A stretch of DNA of 64,000 nucleotides from Vibrio aerogenes. Lineage in GTDB: Bacteria; Pseudomonadota; Gammaproteobacteria; Enterobacterales; Vibrionaceae. Location: contig NZ_AP024861.1 of the NCBI RefSeq assembly GCF_024346755.1, forward strand, positions 1,984,001 through 2,048,000, read 5' to 3'. Made by a program: the position numbers and the translations under genes. The notes below the pieces were generated by a model. The model searched no databases and was not told the DNA's origin. It was given only the letters and a program-made list of their open reading frames with translations. Numbering within the stretch: position 1 is the first letter of the stretch; each line of letters begins with the position of its first letter. Below are positions 35,215 to 44,455 of the stretch, piece after piece.

Positions 35215-38013
35215 ATGGCATCTCCCAAATATCTGGTCGGCATTGACCTTGGTACCACAAATACGGTTGTCGCATTTTGTGAATGTGGCAGTGATTTATC
35301 ACAATGCCCCATTCAGCTTTTTTCAATCGATCAACTTGTCGGACCGGGAGAAGTTGCCAGACGTTCGACGCTGCCTTCTTTCCGGTACCACCCACCTGCC
35401 GGACAAACAGACAGCACAGACTTTACATTGCCCTGGGAATCACGGGCTGTTGAGGGTGATTCAGCCGGAATCGTCATCGGTGAATGGGCCAGAGAATTAG
35501 GTTCTCAGGTTGAAGGCCGGCAAATATCCAGTGCAAAAAGCTGGCTGTCTCATCCTTCTGTTGACCGGAATGAAGCGATTCTTCCCTGGGCAAGCGCAAA
35601 AGATACGTTAAAAGTCTCCCCGGTCACTGCCAGTGCCAGTTATCTGAATCATATTCGTCAGTGCTGGAATTATCATCATCCGGCGGATCGGCTGGAAGCT
35701 CAGGAAATTGTTATCACTGTTCCGGCATCTTTCGACGAAAGCGCCCGCAAGCTGACGCTGGAAGCCGCAAAACTCGCCGGACTTAATGATGTCAAACTGC
35801 TTGAAGAACCCCTGGCTGCCTGCTATGACTGGTATACCCGTCTTCAGGATAGCGTTGAAAGTCAACTGCGTGAAACGCCGGTGATACTGGTTTGTGATGT
35901 CGGCGGTGGTACAACCGATTTAAGTCTGATCACCGCAGATTTCAGTGATCAAGGGCTGAAACTGAACCGGGTTGGCGTTGGAGAACATTTGATGCTTGGC
36001 GGCGATAATATTGATTTATCTCTGGCGCATCTGGCTGAGCAGACATTTCAGCATCAGCAAAAACTCAATGCAGCCCGGCTGAATAAATTAATTCAGCAAA
36101 CCCGAAACACAAAAGAGTCGTTACTGGCCTCAGATGCGCCTGATTCAGCCAAAATTACCTTATTGGGAAGTGGCTCCCGCCTGCTCGGCGGAGCCAAAAG
36201 CATCGAGCTGGCCAGAGAGCAGGTTCATCAAATTGCGTTAGATGGCTTTTTCCCGCAAACATCATTTGATGAGCGCCCTCAACAAAGACAGCGTGCAGTG
36301 GTTGAATTCGGTTTGCCTTATGCTTCAGATCCCGCTATCACGAGACATATTGCTGCTTTTCTGAACCAGCATACACAAATCACCTGTCAGGAAGACCAGT
36401 CTCTTGTACCTGTTGGATTATTGCTTAATGGTGGGGTTTTTAATAGTGACTTGATTCAGCAGCGGTTACTCAAAGTGCTTTCAGGCTGGAGTGGACAAGA
36501 CGTTAAACTGATGGATAACCCGCATCCGGATCTGGCTGTTGCTCTGGGTGCTGTGGCTTATCTGAAAGCCTGCCGGGGCTCCCAGCTGAAAATTGGAGGT
36601 GGCGCTGCCCGCTCCTATTTTCTTCATCTCGAAAACAAGAACAAGCCCAATCAGGCGATTTGTTTGCTGGCCAAAGGCACCGATGAAAATCAGGAAATTC
36701 GTCTTTCCAGTCGTCGTTTTGCACTAACTCTGGGCGAGCCGGTTCGGTTTAGTTTGTTGACGACCCCTCATGATCGCCTGCGCGGGCATGAAATGATCCA
36801 AAATGGTATGCTAACCACAGTCGATCCGGACGATTTCTCCCCTTTACCGCCCTACATAGCTTCTCTTGATCGACGCAATGATCAGGAAAAACTGGCGGCG
36901 AATCAGAAAGCCCGGGTTGAAGTTTATCTTTCGTCCCAGCTCACACCTGTCGGAACATTAAAGATTGAGTGTGTCAAAACCGATGATGAGAAGCAACGCT
37001 GGCAACTTGAATTTGAAGTGCGTCATCAAAAAGTCACTGATGTCACAGAAAATCTTACATCGCCGCAAGCTGAAAAAGCCAAAGATCTGATCACCCGTTT
37101 ATACAGTGGTAACAAAAATTCGGCTGATCAAAAGGAAATTCATTCATTAAACAAAACTCTGGAACGTTTACTGGGTAAGAAAGACACCTGGGATTCATCT
37201 GTCAGCCGGGATTTGTTTGATGCACTTGCTCAGGGACGAAAACGTCGGCGACGCTCTGAGCTCCATGAAAAAAACTGGTTCAGGCTGGCAGGATATACTT
37301 TAAGGCCCGGCTTTGGTGATCCGGTTGACAGCTGGAGAATTGAACAGATCTGGCCACTCTTTCAGCAGGGAATTCAGTTTAAAAATCATCAGGGATGGAG
37401 TGACTGGTGGATCTTCTGGCGCCGAATCAGTGGCGGCCTTGATCAAGAACAGCAAGAGTCCATTCTTGCAGAGATTGCAAAATACTTACACCCAGGTGCG
37501 GTCCATCACCTCAAACAAACAAAATCGTCTCAGGACAAAAGCTATGAGGCAATGGTTCGTCTGGCCGCTTCTCTGGAACATCTGGAAACGGAAGATAAAA
37601 TTCTTCTGACCCGGTGGTTTCTGAAACGGGCAACCAGCCAGACACAATATTCACAAGCACATTGGTGGGCAGTCGGCCGCCTGACATCCAGAACGCTGAT
37701 GTACGGCAGTCATCATAAAGTGATTCCGAGAGAGCAGGCTGAACAGTGGTTACCAGAGCTGTTAAATCAGGACTGGAAACAAGACACAATGGCTGGTTTT
37801 GCCGCTGTAATGATGTGCCGTAAAACCGGTGACAGAACACTGGATATTACCGGGTCTTTTCGTGATGATGTGATAAAAAAGCTTCAGCAAAGCAAAGCGC
37901 CGGAAAGCTGGCTGAACCTGGTTAGTGAAGTCAGCGTGCTTGATGAAAAGGACTCGAAACGCATTTTTGGGGATACATTACCCACAGGGTTACATTTGCT
38001 TCAGACCTCTTAA
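35215..38013 (+). CDS. Hsp70 family protein with long C-terminal DUF3731 extension
   Basis: 932 residues. The Hsp70 ATPase domain has GIDLGTTN (9-16), CDVGGGTTDLSL and LLNGGVFNSD; about residues 1-590 parallel the preceding gene. The C-terminal extension (about 610-932) carries conserved Trp/Arg-rich helices (HEKNWFRLAGYTLRPGFGDP, WSDWWIFWRRISGG) typical of DUF3731. The extension is probably the client or partner interface. It lies 2 bases after the first Hsp70 stop, so the three genes are one translationally coupled unit. The weak hairpin at 38014-38036 may end it. Confidence 0.92.
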   Translation: MASPKYLVGIDLGTTNTVVAFCECGSDLSQCPIQLFSIDQLVGPGEVARRSTLPSFRYHPPAGQTDSTDFTLPWESRAVEGDSAGIVIGEWARELGSQVEGRQISSAKSWLSHPSVDRNEAILPWASAKDTLKVSPVTASASYLNHIRQCWNYHHPADRLEAQEIVITVPASFDESARKLTLEAAKLAGLNDVKLLEEPLAACYDWYTRLQDSVESQLRETPVILVCDVGGGTTDLSLITADFSDQGLKLNRVGVGEHLMLGGDNIDLSLAHLAEQTFQHQQKLNAARLNKLIQQTRNTKESLLASDAPDSAKITLLGSGSRLLGGAKSIELAREQVHQIALDGFFPQTSFDERPQQRQRAVVEFGLPYASDPAITRHIAAFLNQHTQITCQEDQSLVPVGLLLNGGVFNSDLIQQRLLKVLSGWSGQDVKLMDNPHPDLAVALGAVAYLKACRGSQLKIGGGAARSYFLHLENKNKPNQAICLLAKGTDENQEIRLSSRRFALTLGEPVRFSLLTTPHDRLRGHEMIQNGMLTTVDPDDFSPLPPYIASLDRRNDQEKLAANQKARVEVYLSSQLTPVGTLKIECVKTDDEKQRWQLEFEVRHQKVTDVTENLTSPQAEKAKDLITRLYSGNKNSADQKEIHSLNKTLERLLGKKDTWDSSVSRDLFDALAQGRKRRRRSELHEKNWFRLAGYTLRPGFGDPVDSWRIEQIWPLFQQGIQFKNHQGWSDWWIFWRRISGGLDQEQQESILAEIAKYLHPGAVHHLKQTKSSQDKSYEAMVRLAASLEHLETEDKILLTRWFLKRATSQTQYSQAHWWAVGRLTSRTLMYGSHHKVIPREQAEQWLPELLNQDWKQDTMAGFAAVMMCRKTGDRTLDITGSFRDDVIKKLQQSKAPESWLNLVSEVSVLDEKDSKRIFGDTLPTGLHLLQTS

Positions 38014-38067
38014 ACACGAAAAACAAAAAGTGTCATTCATCATTGTGAATCGCTGTTGCTGAATATT

Positions 38068-38179
38068 CGCCTCTGTGGGTCTCAGGGATGATATCTCGAT
38101 AAGCAGCCCTTCCGCATCCGGGAGGGCGCGGCAGAGCTTCAAGGATGGGGTCCTGTGTTTTATATCTGCCTGAGTGATA
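38068..38179. repeat. Dispersed palindromic repeat family A, long form
   Basis: Shares CGCCTC, GATATC, CGATAAGCAG, CTTCCGC, GGCGCGGCAGAGC, CAAGGATGGG and ATATCTGCCTGAGTGA with 49831-49949. Inner CCCTTCC and GGGAGGG can pair. It is joined on its right to the palindromic element that hosts the IS. Confidence 0.7.
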
Positions 38180-38272
38180 CCATTCTAAGTCATTTTCTGA
38201 TCTGGATATATCTGGTTCCGCAAACCGCTCAAGCCATCCCTTTTCGTTGATAAGAAAGGCGCTTTAACAAGG

Positions 38273-38284
38273 GCATCCATGCCC
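38273..38284. repeat. 12-bp target site duplication, left copy
   Basis: GCATCCATGCCC here and at 39713-39724 are identical and directly flank the insertion element, as expected for IS4-type transposition. Confidence 0.92.
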
Positions 38285-38345
38285 TAATGCCGATCACTTT
38301 AGACTTTAATCGTCGATCAGTTGAATGATCCTGACAGTATGTAAA

Positions 38346-38376
38346 AATCCGGTAGACACTGTTTACCGGATTCTTT
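38346..38376 (+). terminator. Hairpin before the transposase start
   Basis: AATCCGGTA (38346-38354) and TACCGGATT (38364-38372) pair, followed by CTTTTATG. It could end outside transcription and hide the RBS, as in other IS elements that guard against read-in. Confidence 0.6.
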
Positions 38377-38377
38377 T

Positions 38378-39703
38378 ATGCACGTTTCTCAAGCGCTCGA
38401 CATCATCAATCACTGGAAACCCAACCAAGTAGAAACTCTGGCTGACTTACTGCCAACAGAACTCATTGAAGAGGCTTACCAACTCACCGATACAGTTACC
38501 CTCAGAAAACGAAAACTCACTCTGGAGTCAATGGCATGGCTGCTCGTTGGGATGGCAATATATAATGATAAGTCGATGGCTGACATCGTCAATATGCTCG
38601 ACATTGTTGATCGAACCGGTAAACCCTTTGTTGCCCCCAGTGCATTAACGAGGAGAAGAAAAGATCTTGGAGAATCTGCCGCCAAAGCTCTGTTTGAATG
38701 TACTCAAAAACACTGGACTGACTGCGCTAACTTTCCTGACTGGAATGGTCTGACCCTTTTAGGGGTGGACGGTGTAATATGGCGAACGGAGGATTCTGAA
38801 GAAAACGCTCAGGCTTTTGCCAAGCCGACTTACCGGGATGGACAGGAAATGCAATATCCTCAGGTTCGCATGGTCTGTCAGATGGAGCTCAGCAGTCATC
38901 TGATTACAGGGAGTGCCTTCGACTCTTATGCTGTCAATGAAATGAAGCTGGCTGAGCAGTTAATCGAAAGCACACCGGACAACAGCTTAACGCTCTTCGA
39001 TAAAGGCTTTCACTCTCTTGGTCTGTTACATCAATGGAATGCCACAGGAACAAACAGGCACTGGCTTATCCCTTTAAAAAAAGGGCTTAAGTATCAAGTT
39101 GCTCAGTCTTTAGGCCGACACGATAAACTGGTTAAACTGAAAAGTAACCCAAAATCCCGTAAGCTCTGGCCTGAGCTTGCACATGAGGTCACCGTCCGTT
39201 TAATCACGAGAGTAAAAGACGGTAAGCAATATGATGTCTTAACCTCCATGACGGATCCAATGTTATACCCAAAATCAGATATTGTTGGTCTGTATGAATA
39301 CCGATGGGAAATAGAGCTTGGCTACCGGGAGCAAAAGCAATATATGCTGGGTAACAGACTCACGCTTCGCAGTCGGCTGCCCGAACTGGTCAGGCAAGAA
39401 CTATGGGGTGTTCTGCTGACTTACAATCTCGTGAGGTACCAAATGGTGCAAATGTGCATGAATCTGAAAGGAGACTACTTACCTTATCAGCTAAGCTTCA
39501 ATGGTGCTTTAGCCCATATAATGCGCTTATTAGTTGGGCTCCCTTATTCATCTCCAGGCGCTATCCCGGGGCAGTTGAAAAACTTCTACTCAATATGTGA
39601 AAGCTTAATCCTGGAGCCCCGAAGACAGAGATCCTTCCCCAGAGTTGTTAAGCCCAAGCCATGTAAATATCCCAGAAAAAGCAGGGCCGCTCACGTTAAG
39701 TGA
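38378..39703 (+). CDS. IS4-family transposase
   Basis: 441 residues, DDE transposase. N-terminal domain (about 1-120), the first Asp in [10 protein letters not shown] (about residue 130), the second in [10 protein letters not shown], and the YREXK motif [12 protein letters not shown] with the catalytic Glu about residue 322. The C-terminus is rich in Lys/Arg. No frameshift or stop interrupts it. Confidence 0.95.
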   Translation: MHVSQALDIINHWKPNQVETLADLLPTELIEEAYQLTDTVTLRKRKLTLESMAWLLVGMAIYNDKSMADIVNMLDIVDRTGKPFVAPSALTRRRKDLGESAAKALFECTQKHWTDCANFPDWNGLTLLGVDGVIWRTEDSEENAQAFAKPTYRDGQEMQYPQVRMVCQMELSSHLITGSAFDSYAVNEMKLAEQLIESTPDNSLTLFDKGFHSLGLLHQWNATGTNRHWLIPLKKGLKYQVAQSLGRHDKLVKLKSNPKSRKLWPELAHEVTVRLITRVKDGKQYDVLTSMTDPMLYPKSDIVGLYEYRWEIELGYREQKQYMLGNRLTLRSRLPELVRQELWGVLLTYNLVRYQMVQMCMNLKGDYLPYQLSFNGALAHIMRLLVGLPYSSPGAIPGQLKNFYSICESLILEPRRQRSFPRVVKPKPCKYPRKSRAAHVK

Positions 39704-39712
39704 ACGGCATTA

Positions 39713-39724
39713 GCATCCATGCCC
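39713..39724. repeat. 12-bp target site duplication, right copy
   Basis: GCATCCATGCCC, identical to 38273-38284. Confidence 0.92.
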
Positions 39725-39812
39725 TTGTATGTTTGCTCCACCAGACACATCCAGATGATCAGTTTATTCTCCAGATTGGTATGACCTGCAAGCGGAACAT
39801 CGATGAGAACAC

Positions 39813-39847
39813 ACAACTTGAAAATGCAAGGTTCAGGCTGTTTGGGG
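39813..39847. repeat. Decayed family B repeat at the end of a GNAT gene
   Basis: ACAACTTGAAAATGCAAGG here resembles ACAACCTGAAAATGCGGTG at 32642-32660, and GTTCAGGCTGTTTGGGG resembles GTTCAGTGAGATTTGGG. The stop codon of the acetyltransferase (39833) falls inside. Confidence 0.45.
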
Positions 39848-40339
39848 AGCGACTTCAAACCGGATAAAATTCATCAGCAAATCCACATCAATATCCTCTT
39901 CTGACACATACTTTTGACCGACAATCTCTGAAACTGCTGACAACCAAAACTTGAATGCACCAGTATTTTCTTTCAACACTCTGATCTGCCATTTTCCCGG
40001 ATATAAATGAAGTACTTGCTTTAAAGCTTCTTTTCCGATGCCTTGTTTTTTAAATTTTCGCAAAATGAAATATTGGTCGATATCATATACAGTTCTATCA
40101 ACAGGGTATTTACGAATCAGAACAAATCCTGCCAATTCATTATCAGCCAGAATAAAATAAGGCACATGTTCTTCTGAACTCCAGTAAATATCGAGATTTG
40201 CGGGATTGTATGTATCGTAATGACCGTCTTTTGTCGGCCCCCATCCGGTAAATTCAGACATATCATAAATATAGTATGGAAATAAATTTTCTAAAGTCAA
40301 ACGAGATTTTGACTGTATTTCAACCAAATTAACATTCAT
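39833..40339 (-). CDS. GNAT family N-acetyltransferase
   Basis: 168 residues. The acetyl-CoA loop is KKQGIGKEALKQV (about residues 100-112), and ENTGAFKFWLSAV resembles the usual late GNAT motif. The N-terminal part (MSEFTGWGPTKDGHYDTYNP) resembles a branch of predicted small acetyltransferases. The last residues are encoded within a decayed repeat. Single gene; substrate unknown. Confidence 0.85.
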   Translation of the reverse strand: MNVNLVEIQSKSRLTLENLFPYYIYDMSEFTGWGPTKDGHYDTYNPANLDIYWSSEEHVPYFILADNELAGFVLIRKYPVDRTVYDIDQYFILRKFKKQGIGKEALKQVLHLYPGKWQIRVLKENTGAFKFWLSAVSEIVGQKYVSEEDIDVDLLMNFIRFEVAPQTA

Positions 40340-40540
40340 ATCTTTACTTCATCAAAAACAGAAAATCACATAATACATCTAAATAAGAGTACGAAACCAC
40401 AGATTATTATTGTTTTTATTTTCATAATTGAGATATATTTTCACAGAATTAAAATAATTCATTACCATGATTTGACTTTATCACAGGTAAATCAGGACAG
40501 AATTTTATCTGCCTTATAACAATTATATTGAGAATTAAAT

Positions 40541-41731
40541 ATGAAAAAATTAAATAAAACTTTGGTGTTAGTCGGCTGTGCCGCATTTTCGCAATCAGCA
40601 TTGAGTGCCAACTGGCAATTGGTCTGGCATGATGAATTTACCAATAGCATCGGACCAGACTGGGTATTCGAAACTGGCAATGGTGCTTCAGGCTGGGGTA
40701 ATAACGAGCTGGAATACTATCAGAGAGAGAATGCAACGGTAGAAAACGGTAATCTGGTTATTACTGCGAAGAAACAAAACTCACATGGATTTAAATACAC
40801 TTCTGCCCGGATGAAAACCCAGGGACTTCAATCATTCAAATACGGAAAAATTGAAGCAAGAATAAAATTACCGAATGGTTCAGGATTATGGCCTGCATTC
40901 TGGATGCTGGGCCGGAATATAGATTCGGTGAGCTGGCCATATTGTGGTGAAATCGACATTATGGAGCACGTAAATAATGAGAGCCAGACGCACGGAACTA
41001 TTCACTGGCAAGCGGATAAGTATGCCAATTATACCGGACATAGTTTTAACATTGATGTCACGCAATATCACACCTACACCGTAGAGTGGGATAAAGGTGA
41101 AATTCGCTGGTATGTAGATGGAACCATGTATCATGTTGCAAATATTCTGAATAATATTAACGGGACGGATGAATTCCATAAAGAATTTTTTATTTTATTT
41201 AATCTTGCTGTCGGCGGAAACTGGCCTGGATTTAATATTGATGACAGCAAAATGCCAGCCAAAATGTACGTCGACTATGTCCGTGTTTATCAGGATAAGA
41301 ATAATACCAGTAGTTCTCATTCCGGCAACAATGGCGGTGGCAGTAGTTTTTCAAAAACAATTCAGGCTGAAAATTACAGCTCAATGAAAGGTGTTGGCAC
41401 CCAGGATACCTCTGATACCGGTGGCGGTAAGAATGTCGGCTGGATTGATACCGGCGACTGGATGGCTTTCAATAACATCAAAATTCCTGCAACGGGTGAC
41501 TATCTGGTTGAATACCGGGTTGCCAGTGCAGAAGGTGGAGCCAAACTGTCTCTGGATCACAGCTCAGGTGCAACCGTGCTGGGTTATCTGGACATAGGTT
41601 CAACCGGTGGATGGCAAAACTGGAAAACAATCTCACACCGCGTTCACATCAATGCTGGCACATATAACTTCGGCATTTATGCCCAAAAAGGTGGCTTTAA
41701 TCTGAACTGGTGGAAAATTAAAAAGCTATAA
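40541..41731 (+). CDS. Secreted GH16 beta-1,3-glucanase (laminarinase) with CBM6
   Basis: 396 residues: signal peptide (1-23, ending ALSA), a GH16 catalytic domain (about 25-245), a Ser/Gly linker (TSSSHSGNNGGGSS) and a CBM6 module (about 268-396). The active site GEIDIMEH contains nucleophile Glu137, Asp139 and acid/base Glu142; EIDIMEHVNN and the WPAFWMLG segment fit laminarinases more than agarases or carrageenases. It would hydrolyse beta-1,3-glucan of algae or fungi. It ends at a strong terminator and its upstream region is AT-rich. Confidence 0.93.
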   Translation: MKKLNKTLVLVGCAAFSQSALSANWQLVWHDEFTNSIGPDWVFETGNGASGWGNNELEYYQRENATVENGNLVITAKKQNSHGFKYTSARMKTQGLQSFKYGKIEARIKLPNGSGLWPAFWMLGRNIDSVSWPYCGEIDIMEHVNNESQTHGTIHWQADKYANYTGHSFNIDVTQYHTYTVEWDKGEIRWYVDGTMYHVANILNNINGTDEFHKEFFILFNLAVGGNWPGFNIDDSKMPAKMYVDYVRVYQDKNNTSSSHSGNNGGGSSFSKTIQAENYSSMKGVGTQDTSDTGGGKNVGWIDTGDWMAFNNIKIPATGDYLVEYRVASAEGGAKLSLDHSSGATVLGYLDIGSTGGWQNWKTISHRVHINAGTYNFGIYAQKGGFNLNWWKIKKL

Positions 41732-41755
41732 ACACATCATCAAATGTCATCAAAT

Positions 41756-41792
41756 ATAAAAAAACAGCCAGAAATTTTTCTGGCTGTTTTTT
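41756..41792. terminator. Bidirectional terminator between GH16 and barrel genes
   Basis: AAAACAGCCAGAAA and TTTCTGGCTGTTTT form a perfect stem (about 41761-41790) with A and T runs on both sides. Confidence 0.92.
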
Positions 41793-41812
41793 AAAGAGAA
41801 CGGACTTCAGGT

Positions 41813-42415
41813 TCAGAAAAACATCGATACATAGAAATCAAAACCACTTCCATCCACTTTTTGTCCGGTGAGTTTTTCTTTGTACTCGATATCGGTATAT
41901 TTGAGCCCAAACGCAGACATATCGCCCCATATCCCAATCGTTCTGAATTCATACTGCGCAGTAAAGCCTAATTCATCATCAAAATGATAGGTAGTATTAC
42001 ATACCTGATCGACCCGGCAACGCAAACGAACATTATGATGATATGCAAGACCGCCACCAATTCTGTGACGTGGATTTCCCAACATTAACGAAAGTTCAAA
42101 GGGAACGCGGGAAAAATTCACATCCCCCTCAATTTCTGCAAGAAAGTCATTTTTGTAAGTCACACTGCCTCTCAGAAACGAAAAATTATTCAGCGGAACA
42201 TCAACACCACCCGTCACAAACAGACCAGAACCGGCACTGACATCTTCTGTCTCCCAGGTAGTGCCATTGTAGTATTCATGTTCAATCAGAATATCACCTC
42301 CCCCGCCAACACCAGCAGAAAAAAATGGCATCACCTGCTGCTTCATGGCATAAGAAGGTGATATGATGAACACACCTGCTATCACTATCATTTTCAAAAT
42401 AAATTTCATTTTCAT
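41813..42415 (-). CDS. Predicted outer membrane beta-barrel protein
   Basis: 200 residues. The signal peptide (MKMKFILKMIVIAGVFIISPSYA) precedes a region of amphipathic beta strands with glycine turns (FFSAGVGGGGDI) ending in Phe (DFYVSMFF), the usual barrel terminus. A cysteine pair (RCRVDQVC) may bridge a loop. RBS AGGGTT lies directly before the ATG. No family recognised. Convergent with the GH16 gene. Confidence 0.75.
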   Translation of the reverse strand: MKMKFILKMIVIAGVFIISPSYAMKQQVMPFFSAGVGGGGDILIEHEYYNGTTWETEDVSAGSGLFVTGGVDVPLNNFSFLRGSVTYKNDFLAEIEGDVNFSRVPFELSLMLGNPRHRIGGGLAYHHNVRLRCRVDQVCNTTYHFDDELGFTAQYEFRTIGIWGDMSAFGLKYTDIEYKEKLTGQKVDGSGFDFYVSMFF

Positions 42416-42625
42416 AACCCTGCTAACTCAAATACCACACACGATATATACTCATGTGGGATGTGACTCATTGTTTTTATTTAGAATATTGTTTATAAAT
42501 TGCTAATATTCAGATTGATTATATCAAATTAAAAACAATGTACAATTATTAATCAGCAGTCTGTCGATAAGTTTGTGCGGTAAAGCACATCTTTTAAATT
42601 CAATGCCAGAGCGTGTTCTGTAAGG

Positions 42626-44176
42626 CTACATGACCCGGTTGCGTCCGGAAGATTTTCCCTGATATAAGGCCCGGTCAGCCCGGATAAGCAGCTCCTTTTG
42701 AGCGAGATGACCATCTGATGAAGCAACACCAACCGTGATTGTAATATTTATGTTGAAATCCTGATAAGAAATAACCATCGTTTCGACATAATGACGTAAT
42801 TTTTCCCCAATCCTCAGCGCATCTTTATAATGGGTCGCCGGGAGAATCACACTAAACTCCTCTCCTCCGACACGGGCCAGTGTGTCCGTTTTTCTGAGAT
42901 TCTGTTTCATCCCGGTGGCAACCTGTCTCAAAACCTGATCTCCGACATCATGACCATACTGGTCATTGATTTGTTTAAAATGGTCAAAATCGACAGCCAA
43001 TATACTCACCGGTAACTGTTTGACTCCCCCGTCAAACGTTTCCTCAAGCATATTCATGAAATAGCGACGATTAAACAGTCCCGTCAGCGGATCGGTCGTC
43101 GACTCACGTTTGAGTTTAAATTCCAGTGATTTTTTATCTGAAATATCAATCAGCAAACCAGACCATACCTGCCTGAAATGATTCATGTTCACAGGGACAG
43201 AATGCCCGTATAACCAACGCACCTCTCCGTGATTTAAAACCCGGAACTCACACTTCCATTCTTTTTGACCTTTCTCAGCTTTAATGATGCTTCGGTAGAG
43301 CCTTTTTCGGTCGGCCGGATGCACAGCATTAAACAATTGTTTAATATCATTTTTGATTTCATCAGCAGTTTTACCAAATAAAGTCTGTACCTGAGGACTC
43401 ATGTAAGAAAAACTGATTTGCCCGTCAGAGGTATGTTCATATTGATAAATCATGCCGGGCGCAACAGCGGTTAAAGAGACCAGTTGATTATATAACTTCA
43501 TAATTTCGGAGATATCTATCAGGCAACCAACTAATCCCACCGGTTCCTGACTTTCCGGGTCAAACATCACTCTGGCCCTGTCAGCCAGCCAGATATAGTC
43601 TCCCTGAAAGTTACAAAACCGGTATTCAGTTCCATAAAAGTGATCGTCCCGGCATTCGCAACAAGCCTCGATGTGTGACAGATATTTGCTCTTATCTTCA
43701 GGATGAATTTGTTTCATCCACCAGTCGGCCTGGCCCTGTATGATTTCCGGTGAAAAACCAGTCAGGATTGCTACATTAGGTGAGATATTTTGTATCGTCG
43801 AAAGCTTTAAATCCAGATGATAGGTTGCAGAAGGACTCAGCGGTAAAACACTGTGGTATGTTTCTTTAGTTATCTGTCCGGAAACACCATGAAGAGTCAA
43901 CAACATTTGCTCTGCCGGTACATCACCGGATACAGAACAGATGAAGACCAGAGAACCAGACCAGATTTGCTGGTCGATGACAGTCGATAGTTCCAGCTTG
44001 CCATAACGCTTTAACATCGTATAAAAATGATCACTCTGAAAAGTTGCTGAGTGATTTGCAGTCCGGAAATTAAGATGACAGATGCGGTCAGAATAATCCT
44101 GAATATCAGTATCTTTGTACAAAGCCAGTACCTGACCCTGCTCATTGAATATGAAATTCATGCGCTTCGCTGACAT
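42626..44176 (-). CDS. PAS-PAS-GGDEF diguanylate cyclase
   Basis: 516 residues, soluble. An N-terminal variable region (1-115), two PAS domains (about 120-225 and 235-350) and a GGDEF domain with active site GGEEF (437-441). The inhibitory site RxxD is present as RKTD (428-431), so product inhibition is likely, unlike the cyclase at 11.8-13.0 kb. No membrane helix or signal peptide, so the PAS domains should sense cytosolic signals. It is separated from queC by about 280 bases of upstream sequence. Confidence 0.93.
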   Translation of the reverse strand: MSAKRMNFIFNEQGQVLALYKDTDIQDYSDRICHLNFRTANHSATFQSDHFYTMLKRYGKLELSTVIDQQIWSGSLVFICSVSGDVPAEQMLLTLHGVSGQITKETYHSVLPLSPSATYHLDLKLSTIQNISPNVAILTGFSPEIIQGQADWWMKQIHPEDKSKYLSHIEACCECRDDHFYGTEYRFCNFQGDYIWLADRARVMFDPESQEPVGLVGCLIDISEIMKLYNQLVSLTAVAPGMIYQYEHTSDGQISFSYMSPQVQTLFGKTADEIKNDIKQLFNAVHPADRKRLYRSIIKAEKGQKEWKCEFRVLNHGEVRWLYGHSVPVNMNHFRQVWSGLLIDISDKKSLEFKLKRESTTDPLTGLFNRRYFMNMLEETFDGGVKQLPVSILAVDFDHFKQINDQYGHDVGDQVLRQVATGMKQNLRKTDTLARVGGEEFSVILPATHYKDALRIGEKLRHYVETMVISYQDFNINITITVGVASSDGHLAQKELLIRADRALYQGKSSGRNRVM

Positions 44177-44400
44177 AAAGCCTCTTCATCTCTACAAAAC
44201 AACTTCTTCCACCTGTCTATGGTAGTTCAAGCTCATCGCGATAGACCAGAAAATGAGAATGAATTCGTTGATTAATTTGATACTTATACAGAAAGTATGA
44301 AAATACCTGTATAAACAATAGCATCCGGATGCATGACACTCTGAAGCTCAAAATTATGCCCGTGAGATGATAGCACTGGAAACGATGTTATACCGGGTAA

Positions 44401-44434
44401 ACTAAAAAACTCACGAAGGATACGTGAGTTTTTT
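44401..44434 (-). terminator. Terminator of the queE-queC operon
   Basis: AAAAAACTCACG, AAGGATA, CGTGAGTTTTTT (44404-44434) form a perfect stem with T run on the minus strand. It lies 22 bases after the queC stop. Confidence 0.92.
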
Positions 44435-44455
44435 GTCAGGTTTATCAGGGCGTGT

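Larger units (their letters stand above)
38285..39712 (+). mobile_element. IS4-family insertion sequence, complete (1428 bp)
   Basis: Ends TAATGCCGATCACTT (left) and AAGTGAACGGCATTA (right) are inverted repeats with one mismatch in 15, matching the TAATGCCGATCA end of IS4. Length (1428) and transposase size (441) match IS4 closely. It is flanked by perfect 12-bp duplications and has an intact transposase, so it is probably recent and functional. It inserted into the palindromic centre of the family C element. Confidence 0.95.
38174..39786. mobile_element. Palindromic MITE-like element (family C) split by an IS
   Basis: With the IS and one target copy removed, about 173 bp remain. The left arm GTGATACCATTCTAAG to GGTTCCGCAAAC (38174-38224) aligns with the reverse complement of GTTTGCTCCACC to GGTATGACC (39731-39786). 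Shared blocks include ATACCA, CTGATC, TGGAT, TCTGG and GCAAAC. The centre holds CAAGGGCAT-CC-ATGCCCTTG. It encodes no protein. A copy of the left arm sits at 11834-11873. Confidence 0.6.
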
